A stretch of DNA of 64,000 nt, from the NCBI GenBank assembly GCA_004335835.1, contig RWJK01001577.1, forward strand, positions 8,909 through 72,908. Direction: 5' to 3'. This document shows positions 26,675 through 38,009 of this stretch, in pieces; the stretch's first letter is position 1, and each line of letters begins with the position of its first letter. A program made the translations under genes and the position numbers. The notes under the pieces were generated by a model, which was not told the origin of the DNA, did not search any database, and worked only from the letters and a program-made list of their open reading frames with translations. The stretch comes from Scenedesmus sp. ARA3 (Eukaryota; Chlorophyta; Chlorophyceae; Sphaeropleales; Scenedesmaceae).

Positions 26675-26722
26675 CGTAAGCCTACGTGTCAGGCGGGGCG
26701 TAACCTGAGGGGCGTAACCATG
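26675..26722 (+). promoter_or_regulatory. Conserved upstream box, copy 2
   Basis: GCGTAAGCCTACGTGTCAGG followed by two GGGGCGTAACC motifs matches the box before copy 1. Here the palindrome is broken by substitutions while the GGGGCGTAACC pair is intact, which points to the pair as the conserved part. Confidence 0.45.
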
Positions 26723-26940
26723 TGCCTGCCCTTTGAGTGCTTAACGGCATTGGAGCACTAGTGAATGCAGCGTGACAGACACCGAACGTTATTTAGTAAT
26801 GCTGCTTATCACCAGCTGTGCTGTCAAGAATGCTGCTGCTGTGACAATCGTACTTGAAGCTCACCTGCAAGCTGCGCTGCAGACCGTGTCCGTGCAATCG
26901 GTTCAGCGACACAGCGACCACGAAGACCAACACGAACGCA

Positions 26941-29900
26941 ATGCAGCTTCGTCAACGATCCTGCCTGCTCGCAGCACTTCTGCTATGTGCTCGCAAGCTG
27001 TGTGCTGGCCAGCAGCAGCTTGAGGCTACGTCTGCAAGTGCTGCCTGCCCCAGCAGCACTGCCGTCCACATAACGAGCCCTGATACACCGCTGATATTCA
27101 CTCCTGGTTGTAACTACAAGCTGGGGCCAGGCACCTACACCATGGCTGCTACTGTTGCCCTAGCAGCTCAGCTGCTGTTGCCAGTGGCAAGACACTCTGT
27201 ATCATTGGCAGTGCCAGCCAACCAACCATTGTGCTGCCCCCCAGGAGTGCTGCAGGCACTTCAAAATACAGCAAGCTGCACTTCCTGCTGCAAGGGGGCC
27301 GGCTGTTCCTCACCAACATCACACTTTCAGGTCACCTGCAGGACCCACAGCTGGGAGGCGGCGGCATTGTGTTCAGCGGCAACAGCAGCAATGGCAGCAG
27401 CAGCGGAGCGCCGCAAGGCTCTGGATCCACACTGGTTACAGACAGGGTGACGTTCAGGTGACAGTGTTTGCTGGCGTTGCTGCTACAATGCATGAGTGTG
27501 ACGAACCTTTTGCACCGATTGGAGCGGCCATGCGTGTGGCTGTTGCAGGCAGTAGTGGCAACGCGCGTGTTGTGTGTGGCAGTAGAAATGAAACGCATGA
27601 CTCTGTCATCTGGCCCCGCTGCTGCTTTGAATGCTGGCTGTGCCATGCAGCCGCATCAGCCCCAGGGCTGTCGCCAACACGGGAGACCCCACAGCTGTGC
27701 TCTCCTTCAAGGACACCTCATTCCTCAACAACAGCCACGCCAGCAGCATCGCTTGCGACATAGAGTTTTGGCGCCGCCAAACCAAAAGAGGAGTATCCGC
27801 TGATGTACAGCCCCAGCAGAGGATTCCATACACAGTATGCTACAGTTTGAAGGTGTGCACGACAGGCATGCATGCACATGGCGCACAGCTCCCTGTGTTC
27901 AGGCACTTCTTGGCTGCATGCTATGTAGCACTGTGCAGTGCATCGTGGTCGGCAAAGCGGCAAGCTATGCAGCATGCTGGACCAGAGTGCAAGCTGCATT
28001 ATGTCAGCAGCTGATTTGTGGTTCATGACTCGGCACAACTCCTCCTGGCACAGAGTCATACCTAGTTCCTGCTAGCCAGCAAGCACATCATGCTTATCAT
28101 TGTCGCTGCTCAGGGCTGCTGCATACCAAAGACACCTAGCCAGAGCCACTGAGCCATTGCATGCGCTGCGTGCATGGAGAGGCCCGGGTGCTGTTCTGAA
28201 TCTTGTACAAGCAGGTCATGTACATGTGCATAGGAAATGCACAGCTTGCTTCGTTCATGGCGGCCCATAACAACTTTGGTGGCCAGCTTACGTGTGCATG
28301 CTGCGGTGCATGCTGCTACTGTTGCTGCTGCTGCTGCTGCAGGATGAGGTTGGAGCTGCAGGCCTGACCACTGTCTCCAACGCCTCCTTCTCCGGCACAA
28401 CTCGCTTCATCGGCAACGAGTGGGGAGCACTGCAAACCAGGTGGCTGCGTGTGACAGCAGGCACAGTGCAACACATGATGCATTACAGCCACTGCATTGT
28501 AGGCGCATGCCATGTGTCAATGGCGCTTGCGTGGTGACAGCTGCATGCCTGCTCATTGCAAAGAACCCTGCTGCATCATAAATGGCTCGCTCTCACGCCT
28601 GTTGCTGGTCTGTGCAGCTGGTTCTGTGGCGATGCAGCGGAGCAAGCAGCTGTAGCTTGTCACAAGACTGAGTGCAACGCCCTAGCAGGGTTGTCTGTCA
28701 CAGCTGACAAACAGTGTGGACGCCTGCTTGTGCCGCAGCAAGGCGCTGATCAAACGTAGCCTGCTACAAGTAGTCATGGCATGAAGCGCGACCTGCGTGT
28801 CGTGTAACAAACGTCAGTGAGCTTTGCCAAGCACAATAGCTGATGTTGTGGGCACTTCATGCGCTACCTGCTGCAGCACAGCCAGGCGTGCTGTGTGCAT
28901 AGCGTGCACGAAGCGAGCAACGGCAGCGTACGTAACTGCTCACCAGCTTATGCCTCGCACTCACCCTTGCACACTGTGCACATATGCAGGGGTGGCAGAG
29001 ACTGCTCGGGGTGTCCAGGGTGCTGGGACTGTAGCCCGGAGACAATCAGCGGAAGCCCGCTTGCCGTCTCGTTTGATGGCCCACTGGTGCTACAAGACAA
29101 CTCGATGGCCGTCAATTTCTCTTCCACGTGGCCCTTCAACGCAACGGCCATGGAAAGCATCCCGAGCCGGGGCGCGGGTGTGCACGCTGTCAACACAATG
29201 CTGCTGGTGAAGGGGCCAACCATCATCACTGGGCACATGCAGGATGCCGTTGTGATACAGCAAGGTACAGCACAGTTCCTTGGGGCATTCACAGCACGAG
29301 ACAACCAGATCAGCTCTGGACCGTCACTCCCGGCGATTGCAGTGCTGTATTTCTACAAATTACGAGCGACCTTTCACGGCAGCTTTGTTTGTGCTCAAGG
29401 CACAAGGCCATCACAAGCCATACCTGCAGCAACCACTGAGCTCAACACAGCATGCATTTCAGCATTCACGTCTAAGCTGGACTTCCGTAACACAGTGACG
29501 GCGATTAACAATCTCGGCACTGGCTGGAACGCGCCTGTCTTAGGCTGTTTTGAGAGTGATATCCGCTTCAGGGGCCGTGCACAGTTTTCAGGCAATGCAC
29601 GCAAGCGAGCCTGGAGTGATGACCTGCAGGCACTTGGTTCGGTCAGCGACGAAGACTCAGCTGGCGGTGCTTGGCAAGTACGGGACTGCAGGATAGTAGC
29701 TGATAAGCGGGTTAGGTTTTACGACAACAGCGCAATCGCGGTTACACCAGCACCAGGCAACGTCACGTACGGCGCCGGTGGCGCAGTGAGCGCGGACAAC
29801 AGCTCGCTCGTGTTCAAAGGTGGCTTAGAGGTTGTTGGCAACGAAGCACCCCGCGGCGGAGGGCTGTTTCTTGCTGGCTCTTTCTTGAAGGTATCAGGCG

Positions 29901-30421
29901 GCAGCTTTGTGTGCCAGGACAATGATGCAGCGCGCCAAGGGGGCTGTATGTACGCTATGGGAGGTAATGACTTCAACCCGCCGCCGTGGGGGCGTGGATC
30001 TGTCATACTGTGGAACAGCACGTCTTCGTGTGTGCAGAACAACAGCGCGTCCAACCTGACCGTTACAGACGTCACTGGCATGTATGTCGGCCAAAGTGGC
30101 GCCAACACTGGGCCCTGCCTGGCAGCGGTAGCTATTGTTGACAGCAAGGTGAACTTTGTTGGGTCAGGCCACATGTTTGGCAACAACCACTCGCCGCCTG
30201 GCAGCACTAGCTGTGACATAGCTGCTTTCAAAGGGCCAGTCAGGGGGGCCCCTGTACTTGGGTACAACGCCAGTGAGACCAGCTTCAGCTGCGGCGGTGC
30301 ACAGAAGCGATCCATTGGGGCTTACAACATTGCAGGGGACGTGTGTGGCACCTGCACAAGTAACAACTGCACATGCGTGTCGCTTGCTGAGTGGTCGGTG
30401 GCGGCCTGCAAGTGCATGTGA
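26941..30421 (+). CDS. Secreted beta-helix/POMP-like protein, copy 2 (frame-disrupted first exon)
   Basis: Paralogue of the gene at 21840-25835 with the same four-exon plan: 26941-27457, 27651-27852, 28343-28440 and 28990-30421. The ATG at 26941 opens a textbook signal peptide (MQLRQRSCLLAALLLCARKL). At 27169-27185 there is a 17-nt insertion relative to copy 1. It looks like an imperfect copy of the preceding GCTGCTACTGTTGCC stretch, and it shifts the frame so that translation from 26941 runs to a stop near 27450. Downstream exons remain open and conserved for more than 550 codons, including NEAPRGGGLFL and the Cys-rich end. It may be a young pseudogene, use another start, or contain an assembly error. 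Confidence 0.65.
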
Positions 30422-33003
30422 TCTGGCGCTGGCGGTGCTGGACTTTGTGGCCTGGGGATTTGGAGGGGCCACCGTATTATGGCGTGACTGACGATCACAG
30501 GATGACAAGATGTTGACAAAGAGCTTGTGCACTGTGTACAACTGTTTGTTTTGAGATGTCACTCGTGCATAGTGGGCCGGGCACTGTTCGCAAGGCCTGC
30601 CAGTGTGTCATCATCATGTTACCCATCAAGCCATAGCTTACTTTAAATGGGATCGACGCCATCGGCCCTGCGCCCCAATGCCGGTGTGTATACCAGTCAC
30701 TTTTATGCGGCTCCTTGGCTCCGAGGAACCAGGGTACATGCATAACTGCGCACCTTCCAGCAATGCTGTTAGCAGGGATTTTGCAATTTCTGTGTGTCAT
30801 TGTGCATTCTGGGCGCACTGATGCAAAGCACTAAGAGTACAGCCGCTTGACTGTGGATTGAGCGGTGTTCTTGCGTATTGTGGTGAGCATTTCCTGCCAC
30901 CTGTGAGAACTGACAAGGTAAAGAGTTGCAGGTGCCATTTACTCTTGCTAGTCCAGGGTTTGTTGTTTGGGTAGAACAGGCACCAAACACTTGGAGTTCT
31001 GTGGCTGTGCCTGGCAGGCCGCCTGCTGCGGTGCACTGTGTTTTTGTCCGCAGCTGTGGGAGAGTGAGGTGCAGGCCACGTCACGATGGGGACGTTTGTG
31101 AGAATAGAATGGAGATGCAGTAGGCGCCGTCACATATTATTCTTTGGAAGTAGCGAACAGCAGGAGGACGGCATTGTTACCAGTGTCAGCACCTGCATGG
31201 TGCACCCTGCCGACTATATTCTGGGGTGTGCGCGGCCGCTGTGCGGCTATATACTTATGTAATGTATAAAATTGAGGGTTCTCTTGAGGGAAAGCACATA
31301 TGCTCGTTGACGCAATCACAGCCAATCAGCTTGGTTGGTATGGCTGCCAGCATGCTGGCACCCACATTGCAAACTCAGCCCTGAGGCATGTTGCTGCTGC
31401 ACAGCGGTGCTGCTGCTGCTCAACATAGCGGCATGCGCATGCAGGGGATCGCTGCTTAACATCAAGCCCAAACACCTGCTTGATGGGGCCACATTAAACA
31501 GGGCCCACCATCCTCACAGCAGGAGGGCTGCTGCAGCTCCCTGATTATTGATGAAAAGTTGCAGTAAAAAAGACTTTCAGCGCAAGCCAAGCTGCACAGG
31601 TGCATCTAGGTGCTGCATGTCACGCAGCATACAGATCCTAAGCCCTAGCGCAAGGCTGAGGGCGTTTCTTTGAGCCGCTTGCCGCAGCATCACCAGCAGC
31701 GCTAGCATGAATGCAAAAGTTCCACTCTACGTGCCATAGCGGGATCAAGCAACCTGAGCAATAGCCCGGGCTAACTAACCATACGTAACATAACACCATG
31801 GCCCCGCATAGGAGCGCTGCAATACCACGCTCTGCTGCTGTCATGCTGTAGCAGCGTTCCCGAGACTCTCAGCAGTCATGATGCAAGCACCAAACTCCAA
31901 CCGACAAGCAGCCAGGCAGCCAGCCAATGCACAGTGTTGCCAACACCACAGCTGGCTGCAAGACCTGCGCAGGGCTGAGAGTGAGGGGCTAAGTTGTTGC
32001 TGGATGCTATCATAGGCAAGAGAGATGTGATGTTGACAAGCAAGCTGTCAGTTCAAATGCCAGTGGCACTGGAATACCAACGCCTGTCTTTCACAGCAGA
32101 AGCACTGCTTCATTCCGGGGCACGCGCACCACCCACAACTCGCCACGCTGCCTTTGCAGCATGCTCGGCCACTGTGCCAGCAGCAGCACGCATTTGTACT
32201 ATTATGTACACCATTTTCTGCTGTGTACCAGCCTCTGCAGTACACTTGCACAATGTATTGCACACACTGCAGCACATGTGCGTACCAGCAGCAGTGATGC
32301 TGCTGCCACTGTCATTGTGTGCTTGCTGCGCAAGTGTGGCAGATCATGCGAGTACTGCATGGGGTTTGGCCAGCATTGCTGCGGTGCTGCTGCTGAGCTG
32401 CACCTGCCTGCTTTCAACAGCAGCAGTGCCACCATATGCTGCCATGCAAAAAGGCGATTCATTGCGCCGCGACAGGGCGCCTAAACATAGACCAGCCAAA
32501 GCTTTAGCAGTAGAGCACCAACCAGTTCAGAGCCTGAGGCGTTGGCGTGGAGCTGCAGCAACACTGCTGCCAGCAGAAAGCCACCAGCACATGCTGAGTG
32601 GATGCCACGCGTATCTATCATATTATGCCCTCATTCCAATGCACACAATCTGACAAAGTGAACTTTCTCGCCTCGGGGCTATGCAAGGCAGGGGAGTGTG
32701 GCCCCCCACCCCTGCACACCAAACAACAATGCACCAGACCCCGCTCCTGCACCTCACTGGTATAAAAAAGCAAACTTCTTGGCAACAACAAAAGAAAAAC
32801 GGGAATTGCGTGCATGACATTATGTATGCCTTATGCTGTTGGCTTATTCCCCGTGCCGTGAACCAGCTCACTACGCTGGCTGCCAACTCCACCGCCCGCA
32901 TCAACCCCACCTCAATCAAGCAGCACTCGCTGCACCTGCCCCAATGAAATGCCTGTTCAAGCCCCCGAAGCCATGATCCATACAGCCACTGCTGGCACGT
33001 GCA
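30422..33003. other. Intergenic region, 2.6 kb
   Basis: The left 0.6 kb is the copy 2 3' flank, similar to sequence after copy 1. The rest shows only short open frames without domain motifs or consistent splice structure. No tRNA, transposon terminal repeat or other element was recognised. Confidence 0.5.
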
Positions 33004-34572
33004 TTACCGCCCGCGCAGCAGCAGCAGCCTGCGGCCTCCCAGTGGCTCCAGGTCAATCGGCTGAGCCACCACCTGCAGGTTATCCAGGTTAACCTTCCTA
33101 GGGGCGGGCGAGGGGCTGGCAGCACCAGCTCCTGCATCTGCTGCAGGGCTAGGCACTGGGCTTGCATCCAGATCGCTGCTGTTGGGGTCCACCTTCATGC
33201 CATCAATCACTGAGCCCGGCGCGGGGCTGCTGCCAGGAGCAACAGGATCCACAGGACTGGGCAGCGGCAGCGGACTGGCACCTGGCAGCACCTGCAGCTG
33301 CGGCTCAATGAATGGCAGGTTGCCAGTTGTGCTGGGGTTGGGGCTGGGGCTGCTGCTGCTGCCACCGTTGAGGTCGCCTGACTGGGGATCGGTGACGAGG
33401 CTTGTCAGCGCCACGCATGCTGCTACAGAGGTGGAGCCAGTGGTGGCTGTGGTCTTGCCAGCTGGGCAGGGCGTGCAGGCTGGGGCGGTGTTGAAGCCGG
33501 TGGTGTAGGTGCCCTTCTTGCAGAGCCTGCCAACACGCGGGCGGTGCTTGAAGGAGCCAGCAGGGGCAACTGTTGCGCAGAGCGAGCAGCAGCAGCAGCG
33601 GCAGAAGTGTTTGTCAGTGACTGGCGCCAGGGTCGCAGTGGTGGGGGTGCGGTGCAGCAGCTGCGCTTGGTCAGGTGAGTGCAGCAAGGCAAAGCTGTTG
33701 CGCGTTGCATTTGCCAGATTCCGTTTGTTCCTGATCAAGATTGATTGCAATGCTGTCAAGCAGGTTGCTGGTGCAGCAGCAACACCAGGATACGCGGCGC
33801 ACGGGCACAGCAGCGCCAACTCACCGCAGTCGTCCAGCTTCATGGCACCAGGCTTGAGGGTGGTCAGGCCTGCTCCGCAGCCCCTGCAGCCATTCACACC
33901 GCCATAGTAGCTGCCGATGGGGCAGGACAGGCCTGCGCCGGTTGCTGAGCCCTGTGCTCCAGCTGCGCCGCTGCTGACCAGCTGCCTGCGCACCATGGGG
34001 CCCAGCACACCTGCCTGGTGGCCTGTCCACACGCCCACACTGCACACCAGCATCACTGCCAGCACTGCAAAAGCCTTCATGGCATTGAAGCCATGCGCTG
34101 CTGCGTGGTGCAGGTGCTGCTTGTGGCATGCCTGCTGCTGCTGCGGCTGCTGTAGCAGGTGCTGCTGCTCCTGCTCCTGCTGCTGCTGCTGCTGCTGGCT
34201 GTACTGCGCGAAGGGGCTGACAACGGATGCGGTCACAACCGTCGGGGTGCCGGGCTCGCCGGACACTGATAGCGTCTGCAGGACTGGAACTGCTTCCAGG
34301 CCGCGTGGTGTGCCCGGAAGCACACGCGTGAAGCTCAGGTCGCGGTGCCGTTGTGGGGCACCGTGCTTCTTGTTCTTCGAGGTAAAGCTGTTGTTCAAAG
34401 CTGCCATTGCATGGAGATCTGCTGTTGTAATGTCCTCATCTAGGCCCGGCAGCCCACTGTGCGCTGGCGTGATGGTGATGCCAGTGTGCGAGCGCATCCT
34501 GGTGATGTCTACCGACGCCTTGCGCGAATCAATGCTTGCACGACGTGATTCCATCGTTCCCCTGTGCTGCAT
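33004..34572 (-). CDS. Single-pass membrane protein with Cys-rich ephrin-receptor-like repeats
   Basis: Likely a type II membrane protein with an extracellular Cys-rich region; function unknown. It has a Ser/Arg-rich cytoplasmic N-terminus with possible kinase sites (RRAS, RKAS), a Gln run, a hydrophobic segment AFAVLAVMLVCSVGVW, then two Cys motifs: CPIGSYYGGVNGCRGCGAG and CKKGTYTTGFNTAPACTPCP. Motifs of this kind match ephrin-receptor-like (GCC2/GCC3) repeats. A Pro/Ser-rich stalk follows. A 255-nt intron at 33570-33824 (GTGAGT..ACAG) is probable: removing it gives DDCVAPAGSF, as expected for the repeat, yet it is a multiple of three without stops, so the unspliced frame is also open. The start is the ATG at 34572; the upstream GTG is not used. 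Confidence 0.75.
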   Translation of the reverse strand: MQHRGTMESRRASIDSRKASVDITRMRSHTGITITPAHSGLPGLDEDITTADLHAMAALNNSFTSKNKKHGAPQRHRDLSFTRVLPGTPRGLEAVPVLQTLSVSGEPGTPTVVTASVVSPFAQYSQQQQQQQEQEQQHLLQQPQQQQACHKQHLHHAAAHGFNAMKAFAVLAVMLVCSVGVWTGHQAGVLGPMVRRQLVSSGAAGAQGSATGAGLSCPIGSYYGGVNGCRGCGAGLTTLKPGAMKLDDCGELALLCPCAAYPGVAAAPATCLTALQSILIRNKRNLANATRNSFALLHSPDQAQLLHRTPTTATLAPVTDKHFCRCCCCSLCATVAPAGSFKHRPRVGRLCKKGTYTTGFNTAPACTPCPAGKTTATTGSTSVAACVALTSLVTDPQSGDLNGGSSSSPSPNPSTTGNLPFIEPQLQVLPGASPLPLPSPVDPVAPGSSPAPGSVIDGMKVDPNSSDLDASPVPSPAADAGAGAASPSPAPRKVNLDNLQVVAQPIDLEPLGGRRLLLLRGR

Positions 34573-35770
34573 ATTCAGTGGCACGCGGGTAGGCCGGACA
34601 CTATTGCTCCGGCTGGCTACGTTGTGCTCCTTGACCGTGTGCAGCTCAGTTGTTTTGCTTGAATGTGTTCAGTTCAGGGAATGCATGCCGTGTAGAGGCT
34701 GCTCCTTGAGAGCTTCCTCAGAGCCGGAGATGGGTTCGCCGGGGCAGTAGCTGTTACAATCGGCCGGACGTGAGGATTTTCAATACGAACCAAATCCTGA
34801 CGTGACCCGTTGCTCCTGATGGTAACTCGTATACATATCTTAAACGTTGATTTGCGTATTTTCTATGTATGAACACTGATCAAGGCACAAATTCAGGACA
34901 CTCAAGGCGTGCAGCAAACCAAGAGCCGCATCTGCATCTTATACAAACGTCATCAGCGTCTAGATACATATTTGTTTGGTTTTATTACTTCAAGAACGTG
35001 GCATCTTCAGGCATGTATCGGTTTGCTCGCCCATGGGCACCCCTGAACATTACAGCACATGTCGCACGACAGCAGCGCCTCAGTTTTACGAAGGAAGCTG
35101 AACAACCATCAGAAGTACGGGAGTACCGGGCTTGTGACCTCTTCCTCAGTCGTGATAATCGTGCTGATGCCGCGGTACTGACCGCGCCTTGCGTCATTAG
35201 CACCAGCAGCTGGCTGAAAAGAACGCAATACGTAGCTTAGTTGACCTTGAGCATTGTCAGATCAATCTGCTGATGTCCAACTGCCACCTGCTGCATGCTG
35301 CTCAGCCATCTTACCCTTTGCAAAGTTGGGCATGGTGCCTGGTTGCAGAACTCAGCCCTAGAGCACGTCCCCACCACCTACATACATACAGTATAACTTT
35401 AAATACATGAACAACCCAACACTTGAGTGTGGAACACATCGACTTGAGAAGAAACCTGGGCGCAATCCGGTGTGACAGTGATCGAGTTTGGGGCCTGGTT
35501 GAGTATCATGAGTTGCAGCAAAAGACATTGCAGTGAAGCATAATGCAACATAATATGTGAGCCCAGCGGCCAGTTTTGGTGGCATGGTCCCTCCTGTCAC
35601 GGCTCTGAGCCCCAAAGCACAGTGCAGGGCTATGGTTGGGAAATGCACGAACAGCTGCCGCACCCCGGTTTTTATGAATGCGGCAAAACCAGAAGGTGCA
35701 CAGCAAACATGCAAGCATGGAGGCACGCCACCGGGACCCAGGAGCTGTATACCTTCCGCACACAACCCCA
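34573..35770. other. Intergenic region
   Basis: About 1.2 kb between two minus-strand genes, expected to contain the BTB gene 3' UTR and the membrane-protein promoter. It is locally AT-richer than its neighbours around 34770-35000. No gene or RNA was recognised. Confidence 0.5.
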
Positions 35771-38009
35771 TCACGCCTGCTCAGACGCCGTGTGTTCATC
35801 ATCCTCGGCAAGCCCCTGCACAGCACCAGATGCGGACCCCTGCTGCTGCTGCTGCTGCTGCTGCTGGTACTGCTGCTGCTGGTGGTACTGGCGATGGTGC
35901 TGCGGCTCCACGCCGCCCTGCTGATGCTGCTGTAGCTGCTGCTCATCCTGTGCTGCTTCTGCTGCATCGTCCAGCTCCTCATCCTCCGCAGCGTCATCAT
36001 CATCCTCATCATCTCCCTCCTCTCCCTGCTGCTGCTGCAGCTGCTCCATGATGTGATACGGCACCAGCGGCACCACGCGCCGCAGCAGCACATGGTGGTA
36101 CATGTTGTGCTGCGGTACGCCAGTGTCAGGGTCGTCCCTGGCAATGCAGCAGCAGGCAGGGGCCCAGGGCCCAGGGCAACACGCGGATCAATCAGCATGC
36201 CAGTGACCACCAAGTCGCCTTGGTGCCATCAAGAGTCAAGTGCTCATGCAGCTCCAGCGCACAGCCAGCACCGCAGATGTGTCATACGGCAGCCAGCAGC
36301 AACCTGTCCACCTGGAACACTTAATGCTGCAAACTCCAGCAAGGCTGCCACGCTCCATCTGCTACAGATGTCAATGTGGCAGTGGCACTTGCTACCATGT
36401 AGCTAACGCCAGGCAACACAGCTGTAAAGATGGACAGTTTAGCATATGAAAAGCGAAGCTGCGCACCTTCAAGCAAAGCTTGAAGTGTACCACACAGCAG
36501 TACATTGCTCACCTGTGCGCTACGCCCGCCTGGATGTCGTGCACGAAGAAGCCCTCAGCAGCGCGCGCCTCCAGCACATGGTTGAGCTGCTGCTGCATGA
36601 GCACCTGCAACCCCAGCACCAACACCAGCACCAGGCAGCCGGCAGCGCAGGGCAATACCAAGGTTGCCGCGGGGTTTCAAGGGCGCCAACTCCAGCAGCA
36701 GTGTCTCAGTTTCTGAATGTTTGACCGCGCCCGTCTTCATCTGTGCCTTGTTGCTATCCCCATCAACCCTCTAGCACTGTGCCTGCACATGCCTGCGATG
36801 CACGCCCGCCAACCATCCCAGGCGCACAGCGCACCCGCAACGCACACAGCAGCAGCACCTGTTGGCCTCATCCCCGCCCCATTCCCCGGCCCCTCACCTT
36901 GCTTCGCTCCAGCTGCTGCAGCTGCTCGCCCTGCATGCTGCTAAAGCCGGTCTCCACATACACGCTGTCCCACACCTCGCGTGTGCCGGGGCTAGGCGCC
37001 ATGCTGGCGGAACTGATCAGCTGCAGCAGCCCAGGCAGCCGGTAGAAGGCCGCCTCGCGCACCAGCGCCTGCATCTGCCTGCGTTGCAGCAGCAGCGCAT
37101 GTAACACACGTCTGTATGTGGGCGGTAGTGAGTTGCGCAGTGATGTGGCTGCAGGGACGTGAGCGGAATGAGCCGCCTAATGCACCAGCGCCGGCATCTG
37201 CCTGCGGCAGCACGTGGTGACAGTCGCAGCGCGTGAAACATGTGGATGTGGGTGGTTAGTTGCGTGCGCAGAGCTGAGGGTGCAGGATATTAAATGGGTA
37301 TCTGCTGTGAGGCAGCAGGCGGCGCGTTGCTGCAGGCAGCTGTCAAGCTGCAGCAAGCTGGCATGGCCTACAGGCGCTGGTGCCGGACTGGTTGCTGCTG
37401 CTTGCGGTGCACAGTGCCCCCTGTCACCAAGCATCTAACGACGCTAAGAAACCTATAAACGACTACCCAAAGGAAAGGTGTTGTTGGTGCTGAGAGCGCT
37501 GCTGTTGTGTACCGCGCGCACCTGCCGTCAGTAGGGAGATCAATGCTGGGCTCGTTGTGTGCGCAGGCTCTGAGGTACTCCAGCACATAGCTGAACACAT
37601 CACCACTGCGGTCAATGAACAGCTCTCCGCTGGGCAGTCGCTGCATGCCTTGCGGGCTGGCCCCTTGCACCAGCTGCCAGAACAGGCTGCCCTGCACAGA
37701 CAGCAGCGTAGCCATAGTGGTGCGGAAGCTGCGCCCGCCCACATCCACCTGCAGCGGCGCCGTCAGGCTCGCCTGCTGCAGCAGCGTAGGCTGCTGCTGC
37801 GCCTGCTGCTGCTGCTGGTGGTGGTGGTCCTCCTGCATGTCGTGCTGCTGGTGGGAGCTGCTCGCATGCGGCTGCAGCACTTGCAGCTGCGGCAGCGGCA
37901 GCTGCGGCTGCTGCACGGCATCCACAAGCCCTGCTGCTGCAATGGCTGCTGCGGCGCCGCCAGCTGACAAATCGACGAAGCTGTTTGCTGCTGCGCCGCC
38001 GAGCTGCAT
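35771..38009 (-). CDS. KCTD-type BTB/POZ domain protein
   Basis: Probably a KCTD-like adaptor that oligomerises through a potassium-channel T1-type BTB domain; several KCTD proteins serve cullin-3 ligases, but the partner here is unknown. Exons: 37522-38009, 36898-37078, 36513-36604 and 35771-36137 (about 375 residues, all phases fit). The first exon ends with the T1 core LQVDVGGRSFRTTMATLL, then GELFIDRSGDVFSYVLEYLR. It continues across the intron as LPTDGRQMQALVREAAFYRL. The last exon has an acidic block (EEGDDEDDDDAAEDEE) and a Gln-rich tail. The start ATG at 38009 is the first in this exon; in-frame sequence continues upstream to an AG near 38100, so an earlier exon is possible. Confidence 0.85.
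37049..37213. repeat. Tandem duplication of an exon start and acceptor in the BTB gene
   Basis: GCCGCCT..GCACCAGCGCC(T/G)GCATCTGCCTGCG at 37049 recurs at 37172, 123 bp away, and similarity extends into the following ~45 bp. On the minus strand this is the acceptor plus the first ~25 nt of exon 36898-37078. The right-hand copy lies in the intron and keeps an AG at the same place, but its frame soon diverges. Confidence 0.82.

Larger units (their letters stand above)
21690..31030. repeat. Tandem segmental duplication (two units, ~4.6 and ~4.4 kb)
   Basis: Unit 1 spans about 21690-26290 and unit 2 about 26675-31030, an offset near 4.98 kb. Similarity covers the upstream box, all four coding exons, parts of the introns and the 3' flank (GTGAGAACTGACAAG and CTTGCTAGTCCAGG occur in both). 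Exons are much better conserved than introns, so the duplication is old. The ~0.4 kb between the units is unrelated. Confidence 0.88.
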
